A DNA stretch of 64,000 nt from VRUE01 sp963840565 (GTDB lineage: Bacteria > Actinomycetota > Thermoleophilia > Solirubrobacterales > 70-9), in the NCBI GenBank assembly GCA_963840565.1, contig CAWIZH010000006.1, forward strand, positions 434,001 through 498,000, in the 5' to 3' direction. Shown one piece after another: positions 63,987 through 64,000 of the stretch. Position 1 is the stretch's first letter, and each line of letters starts with the position of its first letter. A program made the translations under genes and the position numbers. The notes below the pieces were generated by a model that was not told the origin of the DNA, did not search any database, and worked only from the letters and a program-made list of their open reading frames with translations.

Positions 63987-64000
63987 TTTCGACTTCTCCG
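63973..64000 (+). CDS. Start of the next pil-locus gene (truncated by window)
   Basis: GTG at 63973 with a perfect GAGGAGGTG six bases upstream opens MSQHDFDFS before the window ends, overlapping the pilB stop by 14 bases. MSQHDFDFS resembles the start of a second PilT-type ATPase, but nine residues cannot decide. Confidence 0.45.

Overview
The window is GC-rich, densely coded chromosomal DNA from an actinobacterium. It encodes two F420-type luciferase-like oxidoreductases, ergothioneine genes (egtB, egtD), class II fructose-1,6-bisphosphatase, a three-gene transhydrogenase (pntAA, pntAB, pntB), a primary sigma factor and a PilT/PilB locus. DUF1800/DUF1501 and DUF6328-type proteins point to Thermoleophilia (Solirubrobacterales-like). 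That placement is inference; no rRNA or tRNA gene is visible.

Layout. 1-4.3 kb: 3' end of a pst phosphate-uptake operon that continues, with 4-base overlaps, into a lipoprotein, two zinc-ribbon proteins and an anchored phosphoesterase-like protein. 4.3-9 kb: phosphoribosyltransferase, a toxin-antitoxin-like pair, SpoU methyltransferase, cupredoxin, SHOCT protein and a cell-wall hydrolase. 9-15 kb: metallo-beta-lactamase/rhodanese protein, acetyl-CoA synthetase, an ion channel with an unusual filter, and ahcY. 15-20.5 kb: an AT-richer secreted SGNH hydrolase, then a DUF1800-DUF1501-cupredoxin operon. 20.7-24.3 kb: ABC exporter divergent from a MarR-MFS operon. 24.4-28 kb: quaternary-amine ABC importer. 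28-42.5 kb: permease, nucleoside salvage, photolyase, HD protein, PAS and MBL proteins, plsC, sigma/anti-sigma/lipoprotein cluster, thiolase, enoyl-CoA hydratase, FAD monooxygenase and thioesterase. 42.5-53.1 kb: P-type ATPase, F420 oxidoreductase, pnt operon, pilin-like fusion, SDR and egtBD. 53-64 kb: H1-like protein, second F420 oxidoreductase, glpX, three TetR regulators, YihY protein, rpoD and the pil genes.

Functional themes are phosphate scavenging, SAM/SAH turnover (ahcY, a nucleoside phosphorylase, an MTA/SAH-deaminase-like hydrolase, SAM-using EgtD), NADPH/redox balance (pnt, ergothioneine, F420 enzymes) and CoA-thioester catabolism.

Two features stand out. First, short near-perfect palindromes of 45-51 nt recur. 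One pair has identical 20-bp arms, each in a divergent promoter region. Another pair shares its loop, and one member lies in frame inside a coding sequence. Second, single-base frameshifts are confined mainly to 27.5-42.5 kb (plus 52.9 and 60.5-63.4 kb). Most look like one-base insertions beside GAG/AGG and are better explained by consensus error than by gene decay. No CRISPR array, insertion sequence or prophage was seen.
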